Shown: piece by piece, positions 43,561-52,525 of the stretch | How positions within the stretch are numbered: the first letter of the stretch is position 1 | How the letters are laid out: every line of letters starts with the position of its first letter | Assembly: GCA_005776945.1 (NCBI GenBank) | Contig: SXOB01000035.1 | Location: 1 to 56,434, forward strand | Direction: 5' to 3' | DNA: 56,434 nucleotides | Source of the DNA: Pseudomonadota bacterium | Lineage (GTDB): Bacteria; Myxococcota_A; UBA796; GCA-2862545 | The notes under the pieces: model-generated | What the model was told of the DNA's origin: nothing | Seen by the model: the letters and a program-made list of their open reading frames with translations, nothing else | The model's database searches: none | Translations under genes and position numbers: made by a program

Positions 43561-45419
43561 GGGCCACCTCGTGGGGTCACGCGGACGATGGTCCCTTGGA
43601 GGACCGAAACGACGCGGGCGATAGCGGGGTCCTCCTTCGCCTGGGCACGGAGGCGCTCCGCTTCGACGACGGCGGGGTCCGAGTGCAACGCTACGACGTT
43701 GCCAAGCTCGACGACGGTCGGGCGCCCGAGCACACGTTCGACCATGGCGACGAAATCGGGCTCCTTGACGGCGCTGCGCGCGTCGCGCTGATCGTTGAGG
43801 TTCATGGCCGGATCCACGACCAACCGTAGGCCGTTGGGCAAGGGCGTGACGTGGCTACCGATCAGCAGTTTCCAAGATGGGCGCCCCGACGAACGAATGG
43901 CCTGAAGGACGTCTGACCAACCCGGAACCGCGTCGGCAGGTGGCGAGGCCGGTGCCGGCGCGGCTGGCTCCGTCGGTCCTGAGGGCTGCGGGGCCGGGGG
44001 CGCTACAACCGGTGCGGCGCTCGGTGCCGTCGACGTGGCTGCGGCTCGCGCCGGAGGACTAGCGGGTGGAGCCGGCGGACGGGGGACAGGCGCGGACTCC
44101 GGGAGTGCAGGCGTGGACGGCGGCCGCGTTGGGGCGACGTCGCGCTCGACGGGTTTTGGCGGCGCGGCGGAACGGGGCGGTTCCGGACGGGTCGCCGGGG
44201 TTGGGAGCGGCGGTCGCGGAACCGGCCGCGCCGCGGCCGGGGGTGTCGGGCTTCTGGGGACACCCCCCGTGCGCAGGCGCTGCTCGAGCTGCTCCAGGCG
44301 CTCCGTCAGGTCTGGTAGGGGAACGAGGGCCGAGGTGTCTGCGAGGCGGACGACGGCCATGTCGAGGACGATGCGCGGCCGTCCGGCCTTGGCGACTTGG
44401 TCGTGGACTTCGAGCATCGTCTGGAACAGGCGTCCAAGCTGCTCGACGGGTGCGGCGCCGAGGCGCTCTACCAGGTGAGTCGACTCCTCGGGGGCGATAT
44501 CGGCCCAACGCCCGGCCTCCTCCGAAAGTGTGAGCAGGGTCGCGTCGCGCAGGAGCGCAAGGACGGCGGACGTGAATTGCGGGATTTCGTAGCCGAACGT
44601 GTCGACGCGCTCGACGATTTCGAGGGCACGGGCCGCTTCACCGCGCGCCAGCGCGCCGACGAAATCGACAACGAGCCCGGGATCGAGCAGGCCGAGGGCC
44701 TCGTGGACGAGGGCCTCGGTGATCGGTTCGTCTCCGGCAAAGGCCAGCACCTTGTCGAGCAGCGACTGGGCGTCGCGCATGCTCCCTTCGCTGGCCCGGG
44801 CAATCGGTCGCAGGGCCGCCGCTGGGAGTTCATAGCCTTCGCTGGCGGCAATGGTTGCGAGGTGGTCCGTGACGTCCGTCGGAGGAATGCGCTTGAAATC
44901 GAAGCGCATGACGCGTGAGAGGATGGTGTCGAGAACCTTGTGGGGTTCCGTGGTCGCGAAAAGGAAGATGACGTGGGGAGGGGGCTCTTCGAGGCTCTTG
45001 AGGAGGGCGTTGAAGGCGGCCTTCGACAACATGTGGACTTCGTCGATCAGGATGATGCGCTTGCCGCCACGCGTCGGCGCGTAGTGCAGGCCTTCGCGCA
45101 ATTCCCGAACGTCGTCGACGGAGTTGTTCGACGCGCCGTCGATTTCGATGAGGTCGGGGCTCGAACCGCGCAGGATTTCCAGGCAGGCGGGGCAATCGCC
45201 GCACGGCGTGATCGTGGGACCCTGTACACAATTCAGCGCACGGGCGAGGGCCCGCGCCGCCGTGGTCTTGCCGACGCCCCGAGCCCCGCAGAAGAGGTAG
45301 GCGTGGTGGATGCGCCCCCGGCGGATGGCGTTGGTCAGCGTGCGCGTGACATGGTCTTGGCCGATGATCTCGGCGAAGGTGGACGGCCGGTATTTTCGGG
45401 CGATGGCGAGGTACGACAC
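43557..45419 (-). CDS. dnaX: DNA polymerase III tau/gamma subunit
   Basis: A 620-aa clamp-loader ATPase. Start GTG 45419 gives SYLAIARKYRPSTFAEIIGQ, the family N-terminus; TAGGAG lies 6 nt upstream. Walker A GARGVGKTTAARAL, zinc Cys in CVQGPTITPCGDCPAC, DEVHMLS (Walker B), and SRVMRFDFKRIP sensor are all present. Residues about 370-500 are a long Pro/Ala-rich linker, then the alpha-binding tail with DAVPGWSDVLQAIRSSGRPSWKLLIG. No slippery A-rich frameshift site for a separate gamma form is visible in the GC-rich linker. First gene of dnaX-recR-thiS-rluA. Confidence 0.96.
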   Translation of the reverse strand: MSYLAIARKYRPSTFAEIIGQDHVTRTLTNAIRRGRIHHAYLFCGARGVGKTTAARALARALNCVQGPTITPCGDCPACLEILRGSSPDLIEIDGASNNSVDDVRELREGLHYAPTRGGKRIILIDEVHMLSKAAFNALLKSLEEPPPHVIFLFATTEPHKVLDTILSRVMRFDFKRIPPTDVTDHLATIAASEGYELPAAALRPIARASEGSMRDAQSLLDKVLAFAGDEPITEALVHEALGLLDPGLVVDFVGALARGEAARALEIVERVDTFGYEIPQFTSAVLALLRDATLLTLSEEAGRWADIAPEESTHLVERLGAAPVEQLGRLFQTMLEVHDQVAKAGRPRIVLDMAVVRLADTSALVPLPDLTERLEQLEQRLRTGGVPRSPTPPAAARPVPRPPLPTPATRPEPPRSAAPPKPVERDVAPTRPPSTPALPESAPVPRPPAPPASPPARAAATSTAPSAAPVVAPPAPQPSGPTEPAAPAPASPPADAVPGWSDVLQAIRSSGRPSWKLLIGSHVTPLPNGLRLVVDPAMNLNDQRDARSAVKEPDFVAMVERVLGRPTVVELGNVVALHSDPAVVEAERLRAQAKEDPAIARVVSVLQGTIVRVTPRGGP

Positions 45420-45436
45420 GGGCGCTCCTAACTGCC

Positions 45437-47266
45437 TCAAGGAGGTCCGAAGGTCCCGTCAAGCCAGGTGTCGAGCACGATCAAGGTCCAGAGGCGGGCG
45501 CCGATGTCGGGGCGTCCCCGGGCGAGGCGCCGGAGGCGGGCCAGCTCTCCGGGCTTGTACCAGCCGAAGCGGTCCTTGAGCAGGCGGGCGAAGCGGGCCT
45601 CGAAGAACACGCGCCCCTCGCCGCCGAGCCAGGTCCCGAGTGCACTCGGGAGGCCGCGCTTGGGCCGGTCCAGCAAGGCGGGTGGCAACGTCCCTCGGAG
45701 CAGCGCGCGGAGCGGCCACCGCATGGCCAGCGTGCCGGCCTTTGCGGTGCCGGGGACGGCTGCGGCGGCGCGGAGGACAGCCCGGTCGAGGAGGGGAAAT
45801 CGGAGGTCCAACGCGCACGCGGCTGCGGTGCGCTCGGCGAGCGGAAGCGCACCCTCGGCCAACCATGACCGCAGTTGGACGTGCAGGACCGTGTTGACGG
45901 GGTCCGTGACGAGGTCGCGTACGAAGGGCTCGAGAACGGCCTCGCGGACATCGGGTCTGGCCAAAGACGGATCGCGAAGCAGCGCTTGCCGCTCTTTGGC
46001 GTCGAACAGGTTGCGACCACCGAGGCCAAGACGAATCGGCCAATGGTGCGGTGATCCGCGAGCGACAGCCCGGGCGGCGTCGCCTGGCAGGAACCGCGCG
46101 AGGCCGGCCCGCAGGGGTGCCGGCCAACGAGCGAGGGCCTGGCCCAAGCGCAGCGTCGTCCGCCAGCGATCGAGCACGCTGCCCCCAAAAAGCTCGTCGC
46201 CCCCATCTCCGGACAATGCGACGGGCGCAGATGCCGCGGCCGCACGAGCGAGCGCATCGTGCAGTACCGTCACCGGATGTCCGACGGGCATGGGCAGGGC
46301 CTGGATGGCGGTATCGAAACGTTCGGCGACGTCGCCGCTGCCAACGCGGATGTCCCGGTGGTCGGGCATCCCGAGGAGGTGGGCCACCCGTCCCGCGATG
46401 GGCGACTCCGGGTAGGGGTCGTCGTCGAGCGATACCGTGAACGTCGGCAGCGCGGAGCCCTGGGCGCGCGCGGCAACGGCGATTGCCGTCGAGCCAAGGC
46501 CGCCGGAGAGGTAGAGGCCGGTGCCCCCCCGCTCGGGCAGGCGTCGGCGTACGGCCTGTGACACGGCCTCCTGGAGCCCTTCGATCAGCTCGCCCGTTGC
46601 GGGTGGCCGGGTGCCCGGGCGGGCGTAGCGAGGCGACCACCAGGAACGGTCGTGCTGCCCGTCGGCCCGGATGTCGAGGCGATGCCCGGGTTCGAGCTGC
46701 TCGATTCCGGCGAGCAACGTCCGTGGCGCGTGGACGACCTGGAACGAAAGGTACTCGGAGAGCACGTCGGGATCGATGCGCTTGGACACGAAGGGCAGGG
46801 CGAGCAGGGCGGCCGGTTCGCTCGCAAAGGCGACGCGTCGACCGGATCGGACGAGGAAGAGGGGCCGGACGCCCATCGGGTCGCGGACGAGGCTCAGGCG
46901 CTCGTCTCTGCCGTCCCAGACCGCGAGGGCAAAGTCGCCGTCCAGCCGTTCCGGGGTGGCGGCGCCGAAGCGACGCCAGGCGCGAACCATGCTGTGGGTG
47001 TCGGTCGCGCCGGGCGCTTCGCCAGCGCTTCGCGCCAGCTCGTCGTGTTCGTAGATCCAGCCGTCGAGCACGCCGGCGAAGTCGCCCTCGATGGCGGGTT
47101 GGGCCGGCGTCAGCGTTTCGCGTCGCGACCGGAAACCGAGCGCGATCGGTCCCTGTCCGTAGGTTCGCTGGGGCCCCCGGCCACGATGGCGCATGGCGGC
47201 GCCCATGCGATCGATCCAATCGGGCTCCGGCCCCTCGGGGTCGAAGATGCCAAAGATGGCCCCCAT
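45437..47266 (-). CDS. Asparagine-synthetase (B type) homologue with altered active sites
   Basis: A 609-aa glutamine-amidotransferase/synthetase fold. The N-terminus is MGAIFGIFDPEG: the residue after Met should be the glutaminase nucleophile Cys2 but is Gly. The GATase still has RHRGRGPQ and GVRPLF. The synthetase domain PP-loop, normally SGGxDS, reads SGGLGSTA at about residue 255, losing the conserved Asp. GDGGDELFGG and WPLRALLRG resemble AsnB. Beta-lactam synthetases and lasso-cyclases also lack Cys2 but keep the PP-loop Asp. The substrate is unknown. It precedes no amino-acid genes; the neighbours on the strand are a two-helix membrane protein and a 5-oxoprolinase. Confidence 0.85.
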   Translation of the reverse strand: MGAIFGIFDPEGPEPDWIDRMGAAMRHRGRGPQRTYGQGPIALGFRSRRETLTPAQPAIEGDFAGVLDGWIYEHDELARSAGEAPGATDTHSMVRAWRRFGAATPERLDGDFALAVWDGRDERLSLVRDPMGVRPLFLVRSGRRVAFASEPAALLALPFVSKRIDPDVLSEYLSFQVVHAPRTLLAGIEQLEPGHRLDIRADGQHDRSWWSPRYARPGTRPPATGELIEGLQEAVSQAVRRRLPERGGTGLYLSGGLGSTAIAVAARAQGSALPTFTVSLDDDPYPESPIAGRVAHLLGMPDHRDIRVGSGDVAERFDTAIQALPMPVGHPVTVLHDALARAAAASAPVALSGDGGDELFGGSVLDRWRTTLRLGQALARWPAPLRAGLARFLPGDAARAVARGSPHHWPIRLGLGGRNLFDAKERQALLRDPSLARPDVREAVLEPFVRDLVTDPVNTVLHVQLRSWLAEGALPLAERTAAACALDLRFPLLDRAVLRAAAAVPGTAKAGTLAMRWPLRALLRGTLPPALLDRPKRGLPSALGTWLGGEGRVFFEARFARLLKDRFGWYKPGELARLRRLARGRPDIGARLWTLIVLDTWLDGTFGPP

Positions 47267-47272
47267 CGGTCG

Positions 47273-47827
47273 CTAGCGCCGCGGCCCGCGCGACCGACGG
47301 CCTGGCGGTCGTCCCCGCGTTGGCGGGGCCGCGGGTGCGGACGGCGAAGGGGCGGCGGGCGCGACTTGCCCGCTGCGAACCTGGCCGCGGATCAGCCCGA
47401 CGTCGCGGCCGCGCCAATCGAGCGGATGGCCGCTCCAGACTGCGTTGCGGAGCAGCAGCAGGATCAAGGCAATTCCGACGCCGAGACCGACGTCGCGACG
47501 GTCGAACTGCTCGAGGGTCACCCAGGTTCCGTCCGGGCGACGAACGTCAACCTTGGTCGTAAATCGTGAGTGGGTGGCGATGAAGGGGCTCGGCTCGGCC
47601 ATCGGCAGGGCGAGCTCGTCGGCGAAGCTCTGAGGCCAGGACATCACCTCGTCGTCGCCGTCGACGGTGATCACGACGCGCTGCATGTCCTTCGCCGCGG
47701 GCATCGGCGACAGCCGAACAGGCCCCGACCAGGCGTTGAACCACCCAGCGCCTGCGAACGTCAGGGCGAGCCCCACGAGGAAAATGGGGACGAGGTGCCG
47801 GAGAAGGTCGCGGATGTCGTGGTTCAC
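47273..47827 (-). CDS. Two-helix membrane protein, unknown
   Basis: A 184-aa protein with transmembrane helices at about residues 13-32 (LVPIFLVGLALTFAGAGWF) and 112-130 (VGLGVGIALILLLLRN), and a Pro/Arg/Ala-rich cytoplasmic tail. The intervening loop (RVVITVDGDDEVMSWPQSFADEL) is periplasmic if the N-terminus is inside. No known family. The ATG overlaps the hydantoinase-fusion stop as ATGA; the stop lies 7 nt before the AsnB-like start, so it is part of the same transcript. Confidence 0.75.
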   Translation of the reverse strand: MNHDIRDLLRHLVPIFLVGLALTFAGAGWFNAWSGPVRLSPMPAAKDMQRVVITVDGDDEVMSWPQSFADELALPMAEPSPFIATHSRFTTKVDVRRPDGTWVTLEQFDRRDVGLGVGIALILLLLRNAVWSGHPLDWRGRDVGLIRGQVRSGQVAPAAPSPSAPAAPPTRGRPPGRRSRGPRR

Positions 47828-50800
47828 GGGCGTCCCCTACCCCAGCCACCGCCTCCGGGAGTGCGGATGACGATGCGGTCGCCTGGCAACAGTTCGATCG
47901 CGTTTCCGTCCCACGGGAGCGGGCTGCCGTGGGCCCGGACGATGTGGTCCTCGCCTGGCAGGCCGTCCGCCCCGCCGTCGAGGCCGCTTGGGCCGACGTC
48001 CCGGCGTCGCGCGATGAGGCAGGCTGTCGCTGGCGCGAGGACCTCGATCTCGCGGATGACACCGTCGCCGCCACGTTGGGTGCCGCTGCCGCCCGAGTCG
48101 GTTCGCAGTTGCCAACGACGCAGACGCAGGGGCAGGCGACGCTCGAGGACCTCGGGGTCCGTGCCATGGGTGTTCGTCATCCCGACCTGACGACCGGAGA
48201 GGCCGGGCGCCCGGGGCGAGGCGCCACCGCCGCCCCCGATCGTCTCGTAGAAGGCCCAGGTGGGCCCCCCGAGGGTGAAGTTGTTCATCGTCCCTTGGCC
48301 CGCGGCGCGGGCGTCCAGCGCGCGAAAAACGAGGTCGGCGATGCGCTGAGACGTCTCCACGTTGCCGCCAGCGACAGCGGCGGTTTCGGGCGGGTCGAGC
48401 ATCGAGCCTGGCCGGGTCACGACCTCGACGCGCCGCATGACGCCCTCGTTCAGGGGGACCTCCTCGGCCACTTCGACGCGCAAGGCCCATAGGACGGCGG
48501 CCTGAACGACGGCGTTCGGGGCGTTGAGGTTGCCGGGGTGGGGGCCGTCGGTCGCGCTGAAGTCGACGGTCAGGTGTTGGCCGTCCGACGTCAGCGCGAC
48601 GTGCAGGCGGAGGCCGTCGATGTCGTCCTCGGCCTCGGCGTGGAAGGGCCCGCGGCCGGCAAGCCACCGTGCGACGCTGGCTTCTGCGGCGTCCTGCACG
48701 CGGGCCATGGCGGCATCGAGTGCTTCGGGGTCCCAGGCGCGCAGCCCTTGCGCCATCGCGTGGTTGGCCGCGGCTTGGGCTGCGAGGTCCGCGAGGACGA
48801 GTTGGGGGAATCGGCAACCGTCGAGCGCGTCGCCGACGCCGTCGGTCCACCAACGGTGCACGGGTGCGATGCGCCAGACGCGGCCTTCTTCCTCGATGTG
48901 GCTCGCGGTTGGGGGCATGGATCCGGGCGTCAAACCGCCAACGTCGGCGTGGTGACCACGGCTGGCGACGAACCAGCGGCCGCCCTCGACGGGTGTCACG
49001 AGTGTGAGGTCCGGCAGATGGGAGCCGCCGTGGCGCGGGTCGTTCGTGAGCCACATCTGCCCATCGGCCAGGTTGGCGACGTGGGCGATGACGTCGCGGA
49101 CGCAGGCGCCCATCGCGCCGAGATGGACCGGGACGTGGGGCGCGTGCACGACGAGCTGACCGTCGCGATCGAAGACCGCGCAGCTGAAGTCCTGGCGTTC
49201 GCGGATGTTGACGGATTGCGCGAGTTGCCGGAGGACGGCGCCAGCCCGTTCGGCGACGGAGCCGAGGCGGGCGGCCATCTGGGCGATGGCGGCGGGGCCG
49301 TCGCCGCGGATCGCAGCTGCCGTCGGTGGTGGGCCGTCGAGTCGGACGAGGTCTCCGACGCGGGTCGCCGTCCAACCCTTTGGCACGACGACGCGGGTGC
49401 CTGGGCCGTCAAAGATTGTTGGTCCTTCCCCGAGGGGGCCCTCCCAAGAACCCGATGGCGGCGCGGCGGGGGGCGGCGGCGCGCTCATTCGGGTCACCAT
49501 GGCGGCGACGAATTCGACCGCGGCCGGGCGGTCGAAGCCCCAACGGTCGCGATGTGCGACGTGAAAGGCCGCGATTTGGGCGGTCAGCGAGTCCGCTTCG
49601 GCGAGGTCGAGGGTCGCGTCGGTTCCGGTGACGCGCATTCGGACGTTTCGAACCCGGTTGGGCGAGCGAGGAAGGTCGGCGTCGAGTGCGATCCACGCCG
49701 CGTGGAGGCGGTTCCAGCCCGAGGCGTCGGCCGGGACCCAAAGGGGCGCCATGGCGGTCGCGGTCTCGACCGCGCGGGTGAGGCCCCAGGCGGACAGAGC
49801 GCTCGCGAGAGGGTGGATCCAGACGCGTCGGAGGCCAGCCCGTTCGGCGACGTCGGCTGCGTGCTGCCCAGCGGCGCCGCCGAAGGCGAGGAGCGCAGCG
49901 TCGCCGGCGTGTTGGCCTCGGTCCGCGAGTGCGAGGGACACCTGGGCCGCCATGACCTCTCGGGCCACGGAGAGGACCTCGGCGGCGGGAACGGGGAGAT
50001 GGACGCGGGCGGGGTCCAGCGGCGGGTCGTAGGCGTCGGGCCGGACCAGGCCTTGGAGGAGTGTGGCGTCCGTCAACGTAGGCACAGTGCCGAGGCCGCG
50101 GGCCATCGGGCCGGGGTTGGCGCCGGCCGACCTCGGGCCGACGCGCAGGAGGCCGCCCTCGATGGAGATGAGGCTGCCGCCGCCGGCCGCGACGGTGGAG
50201 ATGTCCAGGTGGGGGCGAGCGATCTTCAGGCCCATGAGGGTCATGGGCTTGGCGGCGAGCGGGACATGGCCGTGAACAGCGACGCAGACGTCGGTGCTCG
50301 TACCGCCCATGTCGAGGCCGACGAGGACGCGCTCTCCGAGTGCTTCTGCGAGGTGGGCCACGGCGAGCGCGCCCCCGGCAGGGCCGCTGAGCAAGGCGTC
50401 GACGGCCCGGAGGTCCCGAGCGGCGACGAGGCTGCCGTCGCTACGCATGGCCAACGCGTCGGCCGGCCAGGCGTCCCGGGCGCGGATGTCGGCGAGAATC
50501 GGAGCGAGGCCGGCTTCTGCGACGGTCGTGCCGACGCGCGCGACGTAGCCGACGTCGGCGACCAACTCGCAGCTCAAGAACGTCGGACAACGGCCGGCGA
50601 TCGCGTCGCGGACAGCCCGTTCGTCCTCGGCTGCGCCGTGCAGGAGGGCGACGGCGACCGCGTCGATTTCCGACCAGTTCAGGGCGTCCAGCGGGGCGAG
50701 GTCCAAGGCCTCGACGCGTCGCCCGCCCGGGTCGGTGCGACCAGGCACGCCGGTGACTCCGGCGATGGGCGGGAGGGTCGGGGCGCGTTCGGGTCGGAAA

Positions 50801-51051
50801 AGGTCGGGACGCGTTCCGTCGCCGAGGGCGAGAATGTCCTCGAATCCCGCCGTGACGATGAGGTGGACGCGGGCGAAGCGGCCTTCGAGGAGCGCATTCG
50901 TGACGGCCGTGGTGCCGAAGACGAGCGGTCCGCGGGCCAATTCGCCGAGGATGGCGACGTCGGATGGCACCTTGCGCAGGTGGAGGGTGCCGTGGTCGTC
51001 TTCGGTCAACAGGTCGGTGAAGGTGCCGCCGCGATCCGCCCAGGTTCTCAT
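47824..51051 (-). CDS. Fused hydantoinase A/B, 5-oxoprolinase-like ATPase
   Basis: A 1075-aa protein combining HyuA (ATP-binding, about residues 1-560) and HyuB (about 560-1075). ATP sites: DRGGTFTDLL at the start and LDMGGTSTDVC at about residue 240. The HyuB part has ERQDFSCAVFDRDG, TNDPRHGGSHLPDL and GGSGTQRGGDGV. Eukaryotic 5-oxoprolinase has this fused layout (about 1288 aa); many bacteria keep HyuA and HyuB separate. Substrate may be 5-oxoproline, hydantoin or acetone-type compounds. Start ATG 51051 overlaps the upstream stop (ATGA). Confidence 0.9.
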   Translation of the reverse strand: MRTWADRGGTFTDLLTEDDHGTLHLRKVPSDVAILGELARGPLVFGTTAVTNALLEGRFARVHLIVTAGFEDILALGDGTRPDLFRPERAPTLPPIAGVTGVPGRTDPGGRRVEALDLAPLDALNWSEIDAVAVALLHGAAEDERAVRDAIAGRCPTFLSCELVADVGYVARVGTTVAEAGLAPILADIRARDAWPADALAMRSDGSLVAARDLRAVDALLSGPAGGALAVAHLAEALGERVLVGLDMGGTSTDVCVAVHGHVPLAAKPMTLMGLKIARPHLDISTVAAGGGSLISIEGGLLRVGPRSAGANPGPMARGLGTVPTLTDATLLQGLVRPDAYDPPLDPARVHLPVPAAEVLSVAREVMAAQVSLALADRGQHAGDAALLAFGGAAGQHAADVAERAGLRRVWIHPLASALSAWGLTRAVETATAMAPLWVPADASGWNRLHAAWIALDADLPRSPNRVRNVRMRVTGTDATLDLAEADSLTAQIAAFHVAHRDRWGFDRPAAVEFVAAMVTRMSAPPPPAAPPSGSWEGPLGEGPTIFDGPGTRVVVPKGWTATRVGDLVRLDGPPPTAAAIRGDGPAAIAQMAARLGSVAERAGAVLRQLAQSVNIRERQDFSCAVFDRDGQLVVHAPHVPVHLGAMGACVRDVIAHVANLADGQMWLTNDPRHGGSHLPDLTLVTPVEGGRWFVASRGHHADVGGLTPGSMPPTASHIEEEGRVWRIAPVHRWWTDGVGDALDGCRFPQLVLADLAAQAAANHAMAQGLRAWDPEALDAAMARVQDAAEASVARWLAGRGPFHAEAEDDIDGLRLHVALTSDGQHLTVDFSATDGPHPGNLNAPNAVVQAAVLWALRVEVAEEVPLNEGVMRRVEVVTRPGSMLDPPETAAVAGGNVETSQRIADLVFRALDARAAGQGTMNNFTLGGPTWAFYETIGGGGGASPRAPGLSGRQVGMTNTHGTDPEVLERRLPLRLRRWQLRTDSGGSGTQRGGDGVIREIEVLAPATACLIARRRDVGPSGLDGGADGLPGEDHIVRAHGSPLPWDGNAIELLPGDRIVIRTPGGGGWGRGRP

Positions 51052-51917
51052 TCGGCGGCGTCCGACCCGCCTCCGCGGACGCGGACCCCGCGTTCGAGGA
51101 AGGCGTGCCCCGTCAGGCGTCGTGCGGGGCGATCGGGCGACTGGAGCGTCAGCGAAATGGGGGACCGCGGGGCGTGCACGACGTTCCAATGGTGCTTCTC
51201 GCCGCCGTACCTGAGGTGAAAGGGCCGCTCGCCGAGTTGGACGGTAGCCTCCAGCTGCGTGGGACCTTTGCGGGAGCGGATCGAGACGCCGTCGCTCTGG
51301 CGAGTCACTCGGGCCAACGCGAGGTCAGCCACGCTCGAGTACCGGTACACCTCGCCGTCGATGGCAAGGACCATACTCGTCAGCGCGGGCAGGCGCTGGC
51401 TGACGAGGCGGGCGGACAGGCACTCGAAGGCGGCGTCGGCCCCGTCCCAACGATTGCAGTGCACCCAGGTCCAGGACGCGATGCGGTTGGATCGTCCGTA
51501 GAGGTGGCCGACGACCCCGCGCCACTGGGAAATCGGCCAGATCTGGCCCTGGACGGAGACCTCGCCGTCGATTCGCGCGTCGAGCATCTCGGGGACGTAG
51601 GTTCGCCCGACGGCAGCGATGGCGTCGGGCACGTGGCGGTGCGTGACGGGACTGGCCCACACGTTCAGGCGCGCGCCGACAGGACCGATTTCGGCGTCGA
51701 TCGAATCCGCTCCGAGGCCGCGCGGCCACGGTTCGGCCCCGTCGTCGATGTGGGCGACGCGCGTTGTGGGGCCCTGAATCATGGCCCATCGTCGGGTTGT
51801 CGTCCCGGTGGCCGTCGCCGTCAGCGTCCAACGCAGCCAGAGGGCCCGCGGACCGTGGGCCGCGAGCACGAAAAAGGTCTCCTCGTAGGGACCTCGACCC
51901 GGAAATTGGGGGCGCAC
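51048..51917 (-). CDS. Unknown protein, possible AttH/CrtC-like lipocalin fold
   Basis: A 289-aa protein with start GTG 51917. Beta-rich, containing YEETFFVLAAHGPRALWLRW, QGQIWPISQWRGVVGHLYGR and IASWTWVHCNRWDG: the HxxGxxxxxWxWxHC pattern resembles the conserved core of AttH/CrtC-like (carotenoid hydratase, tocopherol-cyclase-related) beta-barrel hydrolases. I am not sure. If right it would act on an isoprenoid or lipid. No signal peptide. Its stop overlaps the hydantoinase fusion start (ATGA), placing both in one operon. Confidence 0.6.
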   Translation of the reverse strand: MRPQFPGRGPYEETFFVLAAHGPRALWLRWTLTATATGTTTRRWAMIQGPTTRVAHIDDGAEPWPRGLGADSIDAEIGPVGARLNVWASPVTHRHVPDAIAAVGRTYVPEMLDARIDGEVSVQGQIWPISQWRGVVGHLYGRSNRIASWTWVHCNRWDGADAAFECLSARLVSQRLPALTSMVLAIDGEVYRYSSVADLALARVTRQSDGVSIRSRKGPTQLEATVQLGERPFHLRYGGEKHHWNVVHAPRSPISLTLQSPDRPARRLTGHAFLERGVRVRGGGSDAAE

Positions 51918-51925
51918 GCGGACGG

Positions 51926-52525
51926 CTATCGCGGGGGTTGCAGCGGGCTCACGTCCACGCGGGTGGTCGGTGTGAGGATGCCCTCACGCCAGACGTGTAG
52001 CGTCGTCTCCCCGGGCTGGCCGACGGGAGCGACGAGTCTGCCCCCGGGCGCGAGGATTCGGGTCCAGGCCGTGGGCAGGGTGGGGACCGCGACGTGGGCC
52101 AAGACGACGTCCCAGGGCCCTTCGGGTGGGCGGGCGGCGTCGCCGACGACGATGTTGAGGGGGGTCATTCGCGCAGCCCGTGCGGCGTCGACGAGGGAGG
52201 GCTCCAGCTCGACGCCGAGTGCCGTGGCTCCGAGGGCCTCGAGCAGGGCGACGGTGTACCCACGGCCCGCGCCGAGGACGAGTGCCCGGTCGCCGGGGCG
52301 GACGTCGGCCAGCGCGACCATGTGGGCCGCGAGGCGTGGGGGCGTGGCCCGCTGGTCGCAGCCGATGGGCAGGGCGTCGTCGCCGTAGACTTCGTCGGCG
52401 TCGAAACCCGGCGGGAGGAACGGCTCACGCGCGACCGACGCGACGGCGTCGATCACGCGGGCAGGCAGGCCCTCGGCGTGAAGCCACTCTCCGAGGGCCT
52501 CACGCAGCAGGCCGTCGTCGTTCAC
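51926..52525 (-). CDS. Protein-L-isoaspartate O-methyltransferase-like
   Basis: A 199-aa SAM methyltransferase. The PCMT-type signatures are FLPPGFDADEVYGDDALPIGCDQ (the loop before the SAM site), the SAM motif VLGAGRGYTVALLEALG, and VGDAARPPEGPWDVVLAHVAVP. PIMT repairs isoaspartyl residues in aged proteins. The usual EIDxxL... acidic Asp/Glu at the end of strand 2 is VELEP here, good. Start GTG 52525 overlaps the upstream gene's stop (GTGA). Slightly short for the family (about 210). Confidence 0.85.
   Translation of the reverse strand: MNDDGLLREALGEWLHAEGLPARVIDAVASVAREPFLPPGFDADEVYGDDALPIGCDQRATPPRLAAHMVALADVRPGDRALVLGAGRGYTVALLEALGATALGVELEPSLVDAARAARMTPLNIVVGDAARPPEGPWDVVLAHVAVPTLPTAWTRILAPGGRLVAPVGQPGETTLHVWREGILTPTTRVDVSPLQPPR

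Noticed and set aside
48538-51219. 893-codon plus frame over the oxoprolinase fusion
   Set aside because: Antisense shadow of the HyuA/HyuB frame; no recognised motif.
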